Source: Siphonodentalium dalli (taxonomy: Eukaryota > Mollusca > Scaphopoda > Gadilida > Siphonodentaliidae). From it: DNA of 64,000 nucleotides. Positions 46,661-58,098 of this stretch are shown here, in pieces (positions within the stretch are counted from its first letter, which is position 1; each line of letters begins with the position of its first letter). Where the stretch lies: positions 114,911,319 to 114,975,318 of the forward strand of contig CP136066.1 in the NCBI GenBank assembly GCA_032622095.1. Direction: 5' to 3'. The notes beneath the pieces are model-generated. The model was not told the DNA's origin. It did not search any database and saw only the letters and a program-made list of their open reading frames with translations. The translations under genes and the position numbers were made by a program.

Positions 46661-46815
46661 GTTATAATTGTATTGTAACTATTGGTTTGTCCTTTAATAT
46701 TTCCATACATCATGCCCACATATATTATAAAAGAATAGTACTATTATTATTAATAGTGCTCGTAGTAGTTAATACCACCTTACCGTCAATATTCTAGCAT
46801 GGTTAGTTTCAAAAT

Positions 46816-49390
46816 CATTTGAGATGGAACTGAGATGAACCATGACATGTGGGTATTCTGGCCCATTATGGTAAGAAATGATCAACTGGATACAGGGTGG
46901 AAGCCAAGATGGCAGCCAGGGAGTTACTCTATGATCATATATTAGGATAATAGGTATACATGGAGTTATTGTATGGTCGTGAATGATGTGTGGGTATATA
47001 GGGAGTGCCCTGTTGGTAACGGTGGAACGTATATTTATATATGTTGTGGATGTGTTATCATTGGTGGTGTATGGGGAGTAGATGTATGGTCATGGATGAA
47101 TTGTATGAGTATGGCAAGTATGGAACGTATGAGTGGTCGTATGTGCGGGTATTGGTATATCTGGAAGGGCTCACCATTGGTGATGTACATATGTATACCT
47201 GGATTGACTATATGGTCATGGTATGGCGAATATGTATACATGTAGTGGCTGTATGGTCGTGAATGTAGTGAATATGTATAGATAGAGTGACTATATGGTC
47301 ATGTGTCGGGTGTAGGTGTATACCTGGTGTTCATGCATAGTGACTCATGGCTGTATCGTCATTTGTGGTATGTACGGGTATAACCAAGTATGGCTGTATG
47401 ATCAGGTGTACGTGTATAAAGTGGGTAACTATGTTGTCATTTGTGTGGTGTTTATGTAAATATGGAGTGACTGGGGTAATGGGTGGTTTGTACATGTGTA
47501 CCTTGTGTGGCTATCGCTTTCCACAATAACTCAAGGATATGTTAATCAATAGAGAGGTCATGTCAGAGATTCATATCACGGAAAGTGATAGCCATCCATT
47601 AGCACACAGTCATTACATAATACATATATACTTAAACACCACAGACATAACAATATAGTGACCCATTGTATACATGTACACCTGACCCATGGCCACGGAT
47701 GACCATACAGCCACGCGCCACAATGCAGGCACACCGGGTATTCTCCTAAACATGACCCATAACCATATAGTCACTCCTTGTATACCCATCCATCTCACCA
47801 TTGGCCATGTCATCCCCTGTATACCTATTCTCCAAACGCATGATCAAATAGACAATCAATATATGCATCAACACCACAACAATGGTCATAAAGTCACTCC
47901 GGTATACATATGCACCTCACCAATTGCCATATAACCACTCGCTTCATACACACACCCTCACACATGTCACTTGGTATACCCCTTCACCTGACCTATGGCC
48001 ATATAGCCACCCCGTGTGTACCTACTCAAAACATTCATGCATGATCATGGCCAATCCATACATATTCACCTCAACATTGGCCATGTCACTCCCTGTATCC
48101 CTATTTGTCACACCATAGCCGAATAGCCACTCAATATATACCAATACACTCCAGCCATGTCAGTATAGTCACTCCATGTATGCATATGCACCTCATCCGT
48201 GGCCATATAGCCACTCTCTATATACACATATCCCTCGCTCATGACAATAAAGCAACACATGTGTATACTGGTATAACCTACACATGACCATATCGCCACG
48301 AGTCACCAAAGAGGAACACCAGGTATACTCATACGCCTGACACATGACCATTTAGTCACCCCCTGTATAGGTGTTCATTACATTTATGATCATACAGTTA
48401 CTACTTGTATACCTACATGTACTCATCTCACCATTAACCATACATTCACTACCTGTATACCTATTCGACACACATAGTCATATAACCATTCAATATACAT
48501 ATGCAGCCCACCCTAGACCATATATTCACTCCAGGTATACATGTAAACCTCACTAATGGCCATTCAGCCCTTCCAGATATAAAAAACCCCCGCACACACG
48601 ACCACTCAAACAATCCATAATTGCATATACACCTCACACATGACAATTCAGCAATTCACTGTATAATCATACACGCCATCCATGATAATACAGCTAAGCC
48701 GTATACACCCACCAGTGATAATACATCCACGAGATATATAAATATACATCCCACCCGTTACCACAAGGACACTCCCTATATACCCACACGCTCGATAATG
48801 TCCACCCAGCTTACTCCAGGTATTCATATTCAATCATGACCGTACAGTCACTCCACGTATACATATGCACATTACCCGTAACCATAAAATCACTCCCTAT
48901 TTATCCACACACCCCACCCATGATCATACAGACAACACATGTACATCCCGCCATGACCTTACAGTCACTCCATATATACATAATCAACACATAGATGACC
49001 ATGTAGCTATATCCATATATCACACCAATGACCATACAGGCACACCGGGTGCACCCGTACTGGATATACACAATCATACACCATACAGTCACTCCATGCA
49101 TACCGATTCACCTCACACCTGACCATGACCTCTCCCTATATACCTAGATGCATCTTACCATGGACAACCCACTCATAACCATATAGTCACCCATTGTATG
49201 CCTACTCACATCAGTCATGACATACAATAACTCCCTGTATACCTATTCACCTCACATATGATCATAGAGTAACTCCCTGTCCCTGGCTACGATCTTGGCA
49301 TCCCCACTGTATCCTGTTGACATTTATTTTTATCATAATGGACCAGAATAGCCAAAGATTATGGTCCATCTCAGTTCTGTCTCAAAGTTC
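46816..49390. mobile_element. Large unequal inverted repeat of about 60-bp satellite units
   Basis: Outer flanks match inverted: TTGAGATGGAACTGAGATG and GGATACAGGGTGGAAGCCAA near 46816-46930 against the complement at about 49260-49385. Inside, the left arm (to 47522) has units of the type TATGGTCATG...GTGTATA. The right arm (47579-49300) has the complementary units CATGACCATATAGTCACTCC...GTATACCTATTCACCTCA. Arms meet at GGCTATCGCTTTCC (47508) and GGAAAGTGATAGCC (47579). The right arm is about 2.5 times longer through more unit copies. Open frames rich in His/Thr or Met/Tyr here are by-products. Confidence 0.8.
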
Positions 49391-49399
49391 TGCCTATTT

Positions 49400-50660
49400 C
49401 CTTTCGATAATATGGCCAAAATCACAAAAGAGGTTCTCGGCAAAATTACATACTTTAAAATGAATTTGTCATGCCCCATACGGAACTGGGACAACCAGAA
49501 TAGAACATTTAGTTGTCAGTTAATTAACTAACATGTATAATAACCAAGTGAGTCACAATTTGCTACCTTTTCGGATAATGCAGCGAATGTTCGGGATATA
49601 TGTAAAAAAGTTACATTTTACAAATTTGGTTGCCATTTTGGAAGCCATCTTGAGCAATTTGGTATATAAAGACCGTAGTGTGACACATTTAAAATAGACC
49701 AAAAACAATAAACACCTTTCAGTCCAAAGATAGTTATATTTTACCTGAAAAAATTGTCCAAACCTGAAAAGTGAATTTTTGCCAATATTTATGTCAAGTT
49801 TTTGAGAAAAAAATCCAATATTTGTGACGATGTCAGTGGTGACAATAGTAACAAGTAACCATGGTGCATCAGACATGTTAGTATTCAATGTATAGAATGC
49901 AGAATAGCCAATTATATACATCAACCACAACGTGTAAGCGATTACAGGACACGCTGGTGTAATATTTACCATTTACCATATTATGGCGGCCATATTGGCA
50001 GCCATTTTGAGCCAAAGTAAGAATTTTGGTTCCAGTGATTTGGAATATTCATAGGTAATGATATGCCTCACTTACATTACAAAGTTCTGTTCATTTCTTG
50101 TTTAAATATGACTAGAATCCCAATTGTGATTTTTTGTGAAATTTTATACTGCAATCTGTAAAATCTATTTTTTGAGGGATAGGAAGGGGTTAGGACCCCA
50201 ATAATTGCATATTTAATTGCTCCAATGATCAGTTAATATACAAAACACAAAATAAAGTTGCATTACTCAACTAGTTCCAAACAGCATGAATTGATCTAGA
50301 AGATATTTGTGAAAAAATGTCATATTTTCAACTTTGGGCGACCATTTTGGCGACCATCTTGGATGGTGAGTTTCAATTTCGGCCCAAAATAGTATCATGT
50401 CTTATCTTCACGAAAATATATACATTTGTATACATTTTACAAGATTTTCCCGCTATAATTTGCATAAAACTGACTTAGGGTCTCGTCTGAAAAACGGCGG
50501 CCATGATGGACGCCATCTTGTCTGGAGTCTACACGGCCACTTTTTGTTCTTGTTAACATTGCTTAAAAGTTGAAGGACATAATAAGGAACAAAATGAGTG
50601 GGGTGAAGTTAAGTCCCAGGGGGGGGGGGGTGCAAGGGTACCCCTATTAGCTCCCGGACT
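49400..50660 (-). repeat. Inverted relative of the 30-31 kb array
   Basis: The right end (50485-50640) is the reverse complement of 30118-30260: GGCGGCCATGATGGACGCCA, AGTCTACACGGCCAC, GAGTGGGGTGAAGTTAAGTC and a G-run. Inward, CCATTTTGGCGACCATCTTG and related words recur at 49625, 49985 and 50340, spaced about 355 bp apart. Confidence 0.75.
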
Positions 50661-50687
50661 AATACGGCTGCGACCCAGTGTTATATG

Positions 50688-50811
50688 TTATTAATTGGTT
50701 GTTTCCATATTGGCCGAGGTCTGTCGTATTGGCCTGAGGCCGCAGGCCGAAGGCCAATACGACATACCGAGGCCTCATAACTCGGTCAATATGGAAACAA
50801 CCAATTAATAA
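50688..50811. repeat. 124-bp palindrome with TATTGGCC core
   Basis: TTATTAATTGGTTGTTTCCA at the left is matched inverted at the right end. Inner arms read GTCGTATTGGCC and GGCCAATACGAC around a GGCCGCAGGCC centre. The right arm carries an extra segment of about 12 bases. Confidence 0.9.
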
Positions 50812-50950
50812 GTATTTTATTAATTAGCGATGACGAATTGTGTTGTACGAGGTTCGACATGATCAAAGCTAGTACGGGATGCCAATTATTACCGAAGAGT
50901 TTCACCTGTTAACGTTGCAATCGCGTATGACGTCATTTACGTTACCTTGA

Positions 50951-51060
50951 CTTATTGGCCGCGTTTTCTACTTATTGGCCGACTTTTTGTTACTTATTGG
51001 CCGCGTTTTCTACTTATTGGCCGACTTTGTGTTACTTATGACGCGGGCAGCGTTATACTT
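50951..51060 (+). repeat. Tandem (A)CTTATTGGCCG repeats
   Basis: CTTATTGGCCGCGTTTTCTA and CTTATTGGCCGACTTT alternate, about 41 bp per pair, with five TTATTG-containing units. They share the TATTGGCC word with the adjacent palindrome. Confidence 0.88.
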
Positions 51061-51109
51061 ATTGCGGCCGATAACGCGTAGCTAATTAATAATCTCGCTT
51101 ATTGTGTCC

Positions 51110-51405
51110 ATCCGTCAAAAATGTCCATTAGCACGGGCTACATGTCGTACCTTTGGTCGAATCATTATGAAATTTGTCATGGATGTTGACATTGACATGC
51201 AGATGGGAACGAGTCATTTTGGGGTCATTCGCCAAAAAAAAAACATGGCCGCCAGCGGCCACCTTGCATCTCAAAATTCCATAATGAAATTTGTCTATTA
51301 TTACTTAGACATTTCAACTTTCCGCATTCCTAATCGCCCCATTGACTGTAACACATAGAAGTATCCCCTCTCCAAGTTTAGCTACAGTGTCATTGACACT
51401 TTCAT
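51110..51405 (+). mobile_element. Short core-repeat element, GACACT family
   Basis: One core unit (GCACGGGCTACATGTCGTAC, AGATGGGAACGAGTCATTTT, AACATGGCCGCCAGCGGCCA) followed by the family 3' end CAAGTTTAGCTACAGTGTCA TTGACACTTTC. Closest in wording to 7641-8272. Confidence 0.75.
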
Positions 51406-51659
51406 TACACGTGACCGTCATAGCATCCGTGCAATAAATAGATAGAACCGCAACGACAAAGATAGCGACGCCGGGAAAGCTTGCGTGATCGACAATTTCC
51501 GCCGTCCGATCGCAGCGACGTCTTTCGATAGAATTGTTATAGAAGCGCAGGCGTGTTATTTGGGTCACAATTCCAACTTACAGTATCCGTTTTATGTCTG
51601 TTTTCATTTTTGCGTTTCAATTCTGAGGTCCGTTTTATGTTCACTCCAATTTAAACTTT

Positions 51660-51860
51660 TTAATTCTAACATTTTAATTCCAACATTAGACCTTTTTGTA
51701 GTAGAATTAAAATATAAGAATTTAGAATTAAAATATAAGAATTAAACTGTTAAGTTGGGATTAAAATAGAAAGTAAATAGAATTAAAATATAAGAATTAA
51801 AATATAAGAATTAAAATGTTAAGTTAGAATTAAAATATAAGAATTTAAATGTGAAGTTAG
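51660..51860 (+). repeat. AATTAAAATATAAG tandem repeat
   Basis: Six to eight imperfect copies of (G)AATTAAAATATAA, with some longer AAGTTAGAATT versions. Confidence 0.85.
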
Positions 51861-52599
51861 GATTGTGACCCTAATAACCCTCCATAGGATCTGTCCGGAT
51901 TTTTCTCTCAGACCCCTGGACCGAGTTCAACCAAATTTGGTGTGGTGACTCGGGGTATCCTGGCGGATGTTCTAATGGTATTAGTTTTTCAAAATTTTTA
52001 ATTAAAAAAAATAAAATAAAATTGGTTTTGTTAAATTGAGCAAGGAATTTAATCTTATAAAAAAATATATTAAAACAATATATATAAATCAAAATGTTTC
52101 AATGACCAAATGTGCTGTAAGCGCACGAAGGGGCTGCCGCTAAATGAAGGCTCTGTCTAAGATCAAAATGTGTACGAAGTCCAACAAAGGGGGGCATAGG
52201 TATCTCCGATGCTGAATATAGGCTCACAAAGGGAGCCTGTTTCAGCTAGTTTAGTATAATAGAAGTAAGTTGCTCCAGTAGACTAACATAAGTGGTGTGG
52301 AATATGTTAGATAATGGGCTGTTTGACAGACTAATCAGGAAATAGTTAGAAATTATGAAATTTTGTGTATTCTGCACAATGACCTATGTTTACAGATGAT
52401 CAGCAATTTATAAAACTTTTTTTTTTCAATTAAAACAGCTTCTGAAACAGGTTAAACTGTTATTTGAACTAATTGAGATAATTCCCAGTCATATGAGTGA
52501 TATCAGAAGAGTTTCATGCGATTTTATACCAATTGTAGATGCAAACAAATAATGGCATACCTTCCTGCAAATTTTTTACTACCCCCCCCCCCCCCCTGA

Positions 52600-52870
52600 C
52601 TGGCAGCCATTTTTTTTTTTACAAAATTAGGGGGAAATGGTAGGAACTCATCGAGAGGTCACACCGAAGATCCATATGAAGGCTGGTGATGATCGGGTGA
52701 GGGATAAGCTCTGCAGGGTGTGATGCAGGATTTAAAGAGTAAAATCCAAGATAGCTGCCAGCAGCCATATTTTTCATCAAAAATCATTCAAATTTGACAG
52801 CTCCCATCTAGAGGTGATCATAGACCCATATACCGAATATCGTTGAAATCGGTCAAAGTTTGTTTGAACA
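52600..52870 (-). repeat. Inverted core-repeat fragment
   Basis: AAGATCCATATGAAGGCTGGTG, AAAATCCAAGATAGCTGCCA and TTTGACAGCTCCCATCTAGA are the reversed core words of the GCCATCTTGGATTT family. A C-run precedes it at 52584-52598. Confidence 0.65.
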
Positions 52871-55215
52871 CCTTTGTTTTATTTTATTATGGTTTTTTGA
52901 ATAGTCTATTTTTATTTGAAGAGTTCAGTGAAGAGTTTACATTTATTTGAAGAATATATTATTCTGTTATGTTTTCATTTATATGAGGTTGAATAAATGA
53001 TTTTTAATAGAACTATTTAAATATGAGCCTTTCCATGTCAATGTGCATTAATAGATCCTTGATGAAAACATTTAGCAAGCTGACCTTTTTATTACCCCTT
53101 GGTGACAAGTTGGTGTCATCCCGCATTATTAACTGATGGTGAACTCAAACTCGCAATTAGAACGTATCTCTCACACTGTGAGGATAAACATGTGTTGTTG
53201 TGGTACTATAGCATACATTGGTTATAGAGGATAATAATTTCACCCTTCAAATTGATAATTTGAAATTGAGAATTTTTGAAAATTCACGAAAAGTGTCGTG
53301 ATGTTTTCATAGATGGCTGTCTATTGCACATTTTAGAGTGATAACTTTTGAAATGACAGAATATATTAATTTATGCATGTCTTTTTGCTATTATGTTTGC
53401 CAGGTATTTGAAGGCTATGATTTCGGGCAAGTTTCTGTTCTATAATAATTGTGAATGGTGGTCCACGTGCGTTTTATAAATATTCGATTGTTCACGCTCA
53501 AAAGCACATTATACACCTATGCGACGGATTCCCTGAAAAATGTGCCAATGTGTCAATGTAACTAAGGCGGATGAGACAGTACGGTCATGTCACACCACGT
53601 ACATCATATCCATGCAAATTAGAAAGGCGAATACAATTCAATTTAATGCAGTCAAGTACAACCCATATGACTCTCGGAAGTTACATGCATATAAGTTGAC
53701 ACGGAATTTATCCTGGTTGGTTTGCTTTCAATCGGAGGTCACCATGAGCGTAGGAACTCACGATTGCATATATTTCTGATCGAATAAGTATGACGTCAGT
53801 CCAATCAGAATAATCCCGTGATTGCTTCCGGAAACGGGGCACATATAGAAGGGTGTTTCGTGTATGTATGCATCATGATGCATGGTGTACATATGGGAAC
53901 ATGTCACGATGCATGATAGCACCTATTGTCATTGGTGTTCATATAGCAACAGATTCTGTAATTGTGACGGTGACTGATACATACCTTAGTATCTGCAATT
54001 AAATGGTGAGTATATATTTGTATAGTGTATTAGTGGCGTTGTGCCTGACTCAATCACAAAACATGTTTGTTTGTTTGTGTTTTAATTTGGTATACTGTAT
54101 TGACTCTGTCCGTTTTGTATTGACTCTGTCCGTTTGTCCATTTGTCCCTTTGTCAATATAGCCGGTCGTCAGTCCGGCCATATATGTCAGCCATGGGTTA
54201 TCACTCAGATCTGAATTAAATCTGGTATGACGGTTGGGCACCAGGACTGCTTTCAAAAAGATCACAACGACGTTATTCGCGTTATATTATCCTTCTTTTC
54301 ATGGATCCTATCTGGAAATAATAGTATTATATCCATACACGCAGTATCTCAGCCATGGTTTATCGGAAAATGTAATATGAGTTTAAGAGAATAACCTAAA
54401 TGAATTAAATTGGATCTCAATGGAATTTGTTATGGAAGTTCTTCATCAAACGTGGTTCCAAAATGAGGGTAAAAAATGACGTTGTTTTGGGTTTTCTGTT
54501 CTAGTATAGAATTATTCTATTTTGTTTAACTTTAAACGTTGTTATTTTGTCCCTCCGCAAGAATATGGGTTTAAAGATCTCAATGCATTTTGTCTTCTTT
54601 CAGTTGATTTCGTTTGCTATCCCAATGGACACAAACTATATCCATGTAAAATAACACTTCATATCCTTGATATTCTCAAATACTGTTAGTCGGTGGAATG
54701 CATTTCGAGAGACATAACTGTGACTGAGCGTGGAATTCTCGTCCTCTGTCGAGAATTAGCCACCATTTCAAAGCCACTGCAAGTAAAAATTGTAACTAAA
54801 GTGACCACTAGTTGGACCATTTACAACCATAAATTAGGTTGGATATTCCAACAGTTGGAAAGTTTGAAGTATCAATTAATTAGAAAATTCATATGAGCGT
54901 CTATAAAGTGTCTTTTGCAGGGTTAGACATGTTGCATGATGATTTTCATAACCGAAGCAAAAGTCATCCACAAAGGCACAGCCATAGGGGCAGACTAAGA
55001 GCCGAGTCCCATGCTTTTGTGACGAAAGTAATTAATTCGTTTATGTATAGCTTTACCCGTGTGCACGTTTTGTATGTGGATATATATGTCGATGTCAACA
55101 GCCGACCCTACCTGCTGCCCAGAAGACACCATCAAGGGAACGTATACGCTCGCTATTCCACCCTTTGACAGTCAATGTTTTATTATACATGTCAACATTT
55201 TCGCATCGCGGAAAC
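52871..55215. other. No gene seen
   Basis: About 2.3 kb with no convincing gene. A short tandem TTTTGTATTGACTCTGTCCG occurs at about 54094-54133, and a GCATGATGCATGG palindromic patch near 53872. Confidence 0.4.
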
Positions 55216-55219
55216 CGCC

Positions 55220-55525
55220 ACGTCAGTTGGAGGATAAATATTTCGAAGACCATAGCCCGGGCGATAGTTCCCAACATAATGACCTCGCGCCAGAATCGTG
55301 AGAATTCTGGCATCACGGACTAAATCTGCCTCGCGCCAAACGTGAATTCAGCAGGAGGATAGATAGCTCGAAGATGCAGACCGGACAATATAGTTACACA
55401 AAACTCTGGCACCGCGCCAGAATCGTGAGAATTCTGACATTGCGCTTAATTCTGGCTTCGCGCCAGATTGTGACGTCAGCAGCCGGGTAATAGTTCGAAA
55501 ACTGTAGCCCGGGCGATAGTTTGAT
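55220..55525 (+). repeat. Tandem array, 127-bp period
   Basis: GCCAGAATCGTGAGAATTCTG occurs at 55289 and 55416. Partner motifs AGCCCGGGCGATAGTT (55253, 55507) and GCAG(G/C)(A/C)GG(A/G)TA frame two and a half units. The unit contains the palindromic word GAGAATTCTG. Confidence 0.85.
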
Positions 55526-55804
55526 CGCCGCGGGCAATGTTCAAAACTACTCTCTGATACGTGATGGCTCTTCATCCAACCAAAAGACAATATGACCCTC
55601 TGTGAACTCACGTTACATACTTTTTAAAAAGAGAACCGATGAATTTGCGCTTGGGTTGGTAATAACTGTTTTGTTCGGGTGATAACGCATCATTTGTTTG
55701 AACGGTCTTGTTTCAAGTAAAACAAAAAACAGTTGCACCGTATAATCGCGAACATTAGTGTAGGCCCTACTCACTAATATGTCACATATCGTATATATAA
55801 TCTT

Positions 55805-56860
55805 ACAAGCAGGGTGACCCGGCGCTGCCCAGGTTAAAGTGGTGTGGAACACCGTTTGTTTGGGGAAATTTTATGGGTATAGGAGTACTCTTGCTCAAAG
55901 TAGTTATTAACCCCCGAACAAATTCGGAGGACTATTACAATCTGCATCTCCGTCCGTATTTCCGTCGTTCATCCATGTTGTCCGACTCAACAGTATTGCA
56001 TGAATCAGAATTCCATGGGTATAGTTGGTATTTAAGAACGCATAATGCCAAAATCGAATTTGGTCACGGTCCAAACGGTCCAATGATTTTTGACGGAGTT
56101 AATATGCCCCCTTTTCGTCTTAGGTTTCGCAGTTGTTTGGACTGTCCGGATGATAACTTGAGCAATGTTCAACATAATTTCTTGAAATATGGTACGTTGA
56201 TCACATTTAAGACACAGGTGAAGTTCCATATTGATCATGGCCTGATGATTGTTGACGGAGTTATCAGCCCGGGTTATTCCCCCTTTTCAACTTAGAAATA
56301 AATTTATTTGTGTTGTCTGCATGGATGATAACTTGATCAATGCTCAACATAATTTCTTAATATATAGTATGTGGTCCACATTTAAGGAGACACAATCCTG
56401 TCAACTTCGAAATTGGTTATCGTCCGTTGATATTTGACGAAGTTTTGCATCTTTTCCCCCCCTTTTCCCCCCTTTTTCGGTTGCCAGAATGAAAGCTTGA
56501 GCAATGTTAATTCAAAATAATTTCTTGATATTTGGTATATGGTTCACATTTGAGAAAACACACGTCAAGTTCGAAAATGTATGGTCACGGCCCGATGATT
56601 TTTGATGGCGCTATGCCTCCTTTTAGACTTATAAATAATTCATTTTTTGGGGTTGTCTGGATGATAACTTGAACAGTGTTTAACACAATTTATCGATAGT
56701 CACGGTGCAATGTTTTGACGGAGATACGCGCCTTTGTTCGACATAGAATTTATAAATTTTGAGTTTCTAATTCATAACTAATCAAATTCAAAAGAATCTC
56801 TTGATATTTGGCGTGTGAACCACATTTGAAAACACACGGGTCATCGTCAAGTTGGCATCA
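55805..56860 (+). repeat. Core-repeat element with about 170-bp units
   Basis: Begins AGGGTGACCCGGCGCTGCCCAGG, then four to five units. GGATGATAACTTGA(G/T)CAATG-type starts lie at 56150, 56323, 56488 and 56661 (spacings 173, 165, 173). Shared motifs include ATAATTTCTTGA(A/T)AT and TGACGGAGTTA. The 140-codon frame 55873-56295 lies within and is not a gene. Confidence 0.8.
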
Positions 56861-57179
56861 CATTTTTTTAACAAGAATTTGACTTACTTTTTTCTTAAAC
56901 GAAGACAACACCACAATATATATATTGGGGGAGGGACAATGACACACCGGGCCGACAATAGTTTGGCCCGGTGTCCGAAAATTTTGAAATCTGAACAAGA
57001 AAATCGCAAAATCCTAGCATCTGGACTAGCCTCAAGCCTTCCTAGAGTTGAAAATTTCAAACTGATGACAATGACAATGTTGACCAAATATATGACAATA
57101 TTGTTTTCTTAAATTAACTAGCAGTTTTTGACTGGCCACGGGGGAGGGACCAGGACACAAGCTTTCCAAGACATTTAGT

Positions 57180-57420
57180 GTTTGGAAATTTCCAACCTGT
57201 CACTCCCCCCTTCCCAGGTTGGAAAATTTCCAACTGATAACCATTTCAGTCCAATATTTTGACAAAAAATAGGAAAATATGCAAATATTGGTCCAAAAAC
57301 AATTAATTCCCCCAATAAATTGTTTGAACATCATACTACAAGAACATTTTCAACCTATTGTTCAAATTTCCAACTGTTGAAAATTTTGACCAAAGTTGGG
57401 AGTGAGATGAGTAACCTTGG
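57180..57420 (+). repeat. GGAAATTTCCAAC-rich dispersed repeat
   Basis: Inverted relative of 29190-29480, with GGTTGGAAAATTTCCAACTG and TTTCAGTCCAATATTTTGAC. Confidence 0.6.
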
Positions 57421-57667
57421 GCTTTGACATTTTATGAAGATTACACCTGAGAATGAGGCAACGAAATCCGAACCGAAAGCCTTTGGATTAATTTTATGCA
57501 ACACTAATGCAAAATACGCAAGGATATGTGCTTATACAATACATGACATCCATCGACCTGACTGAAGAACCCCAGTCAATTAAAGATTCCCTGTCCGATA
57601 TGACACCAAATTATTCGCACACGTATATACATAAGCATGCATTTCAAGGCATGTAGCATATTGGTTT

Positions 57668-57805
57668 AAAGGGACCCAAGGCACTCTCAGTGGGTATGTA
57701 AAATAAAGTATGTAAAACATCACCACCAAGAAGATAAATCCAGAAATAGATCAACATTGTTCTTATATTCATTATTGACAGCTCTCATATTAAGAAAGGC
57801 GATTG
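57668..57805 (+). repeat. Dispersed repeat (partner of 33814-33960)
   Basis: Same-orientation relative of 33814-33960. It lies about 300 bp upstream of the receptor start, so the receptor's promoter region includes or abuts repeat DNA. Confidence 0.7.
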
Positions 57806-57869
57806 GATTATCTGCACGCACGCATGCATGCGCACGTACAAGTATAAAGCTATAAGGGCACTATCATGT

Positions 57870-57881
57870 TTTTCGTTGCAG
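57870..57881 (+). promoter_or_regulatory. Candidate 3' splice site in the receptor 5' UTR
   Basis: TTTTTCGTTGCAG followed by G (AG at 57880-57881) is a good acceptor match with a short pyrimidine run. It would begin a 5' UTR exon at 57882, 217 bases before the receptor ATG. No donor can be assigned from the sequence alone, so this is only a candidate. Confidence 0.35.
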
Positions 57882-58098
57882 GCATTGGCACCGTCGAGTT
57901 CAATATCATCCGTCTGAGAATTCAAAGCGCATGCTCATCAAAGATCAAACATCAGACACACAAGAGCAGGCTCAACACAAGTCAGTCGATGGTGAAACAT
58001 TTTTCGTTCAGTTCTGCGCTGTCAGATAACAGACCCAATCAGATTTGTCAGAACACACCTGTACACAGCCTGACGGAATATAGTATCCATTGTGCACA

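Noticed and set aside
47689-48839. His/Thr-rich open frames of 60-80 codons
   Set aside because: Products of the satellite unit composition, present in several frames and on both strands.
47600-49300. CRISPR-like array of regularly spaced repeats
   Set aside because: Units are degenerate, about 60 bp, continuous rather than repeat-spacer, and lie in an animal-type genome; they form half of an inverted satellite.
55873-56295. 140-codon plus-strand frame
   Set aside because: Lies in the 170-bp tandem units; the peptide repeats follow the DNA period and no domain is visible.
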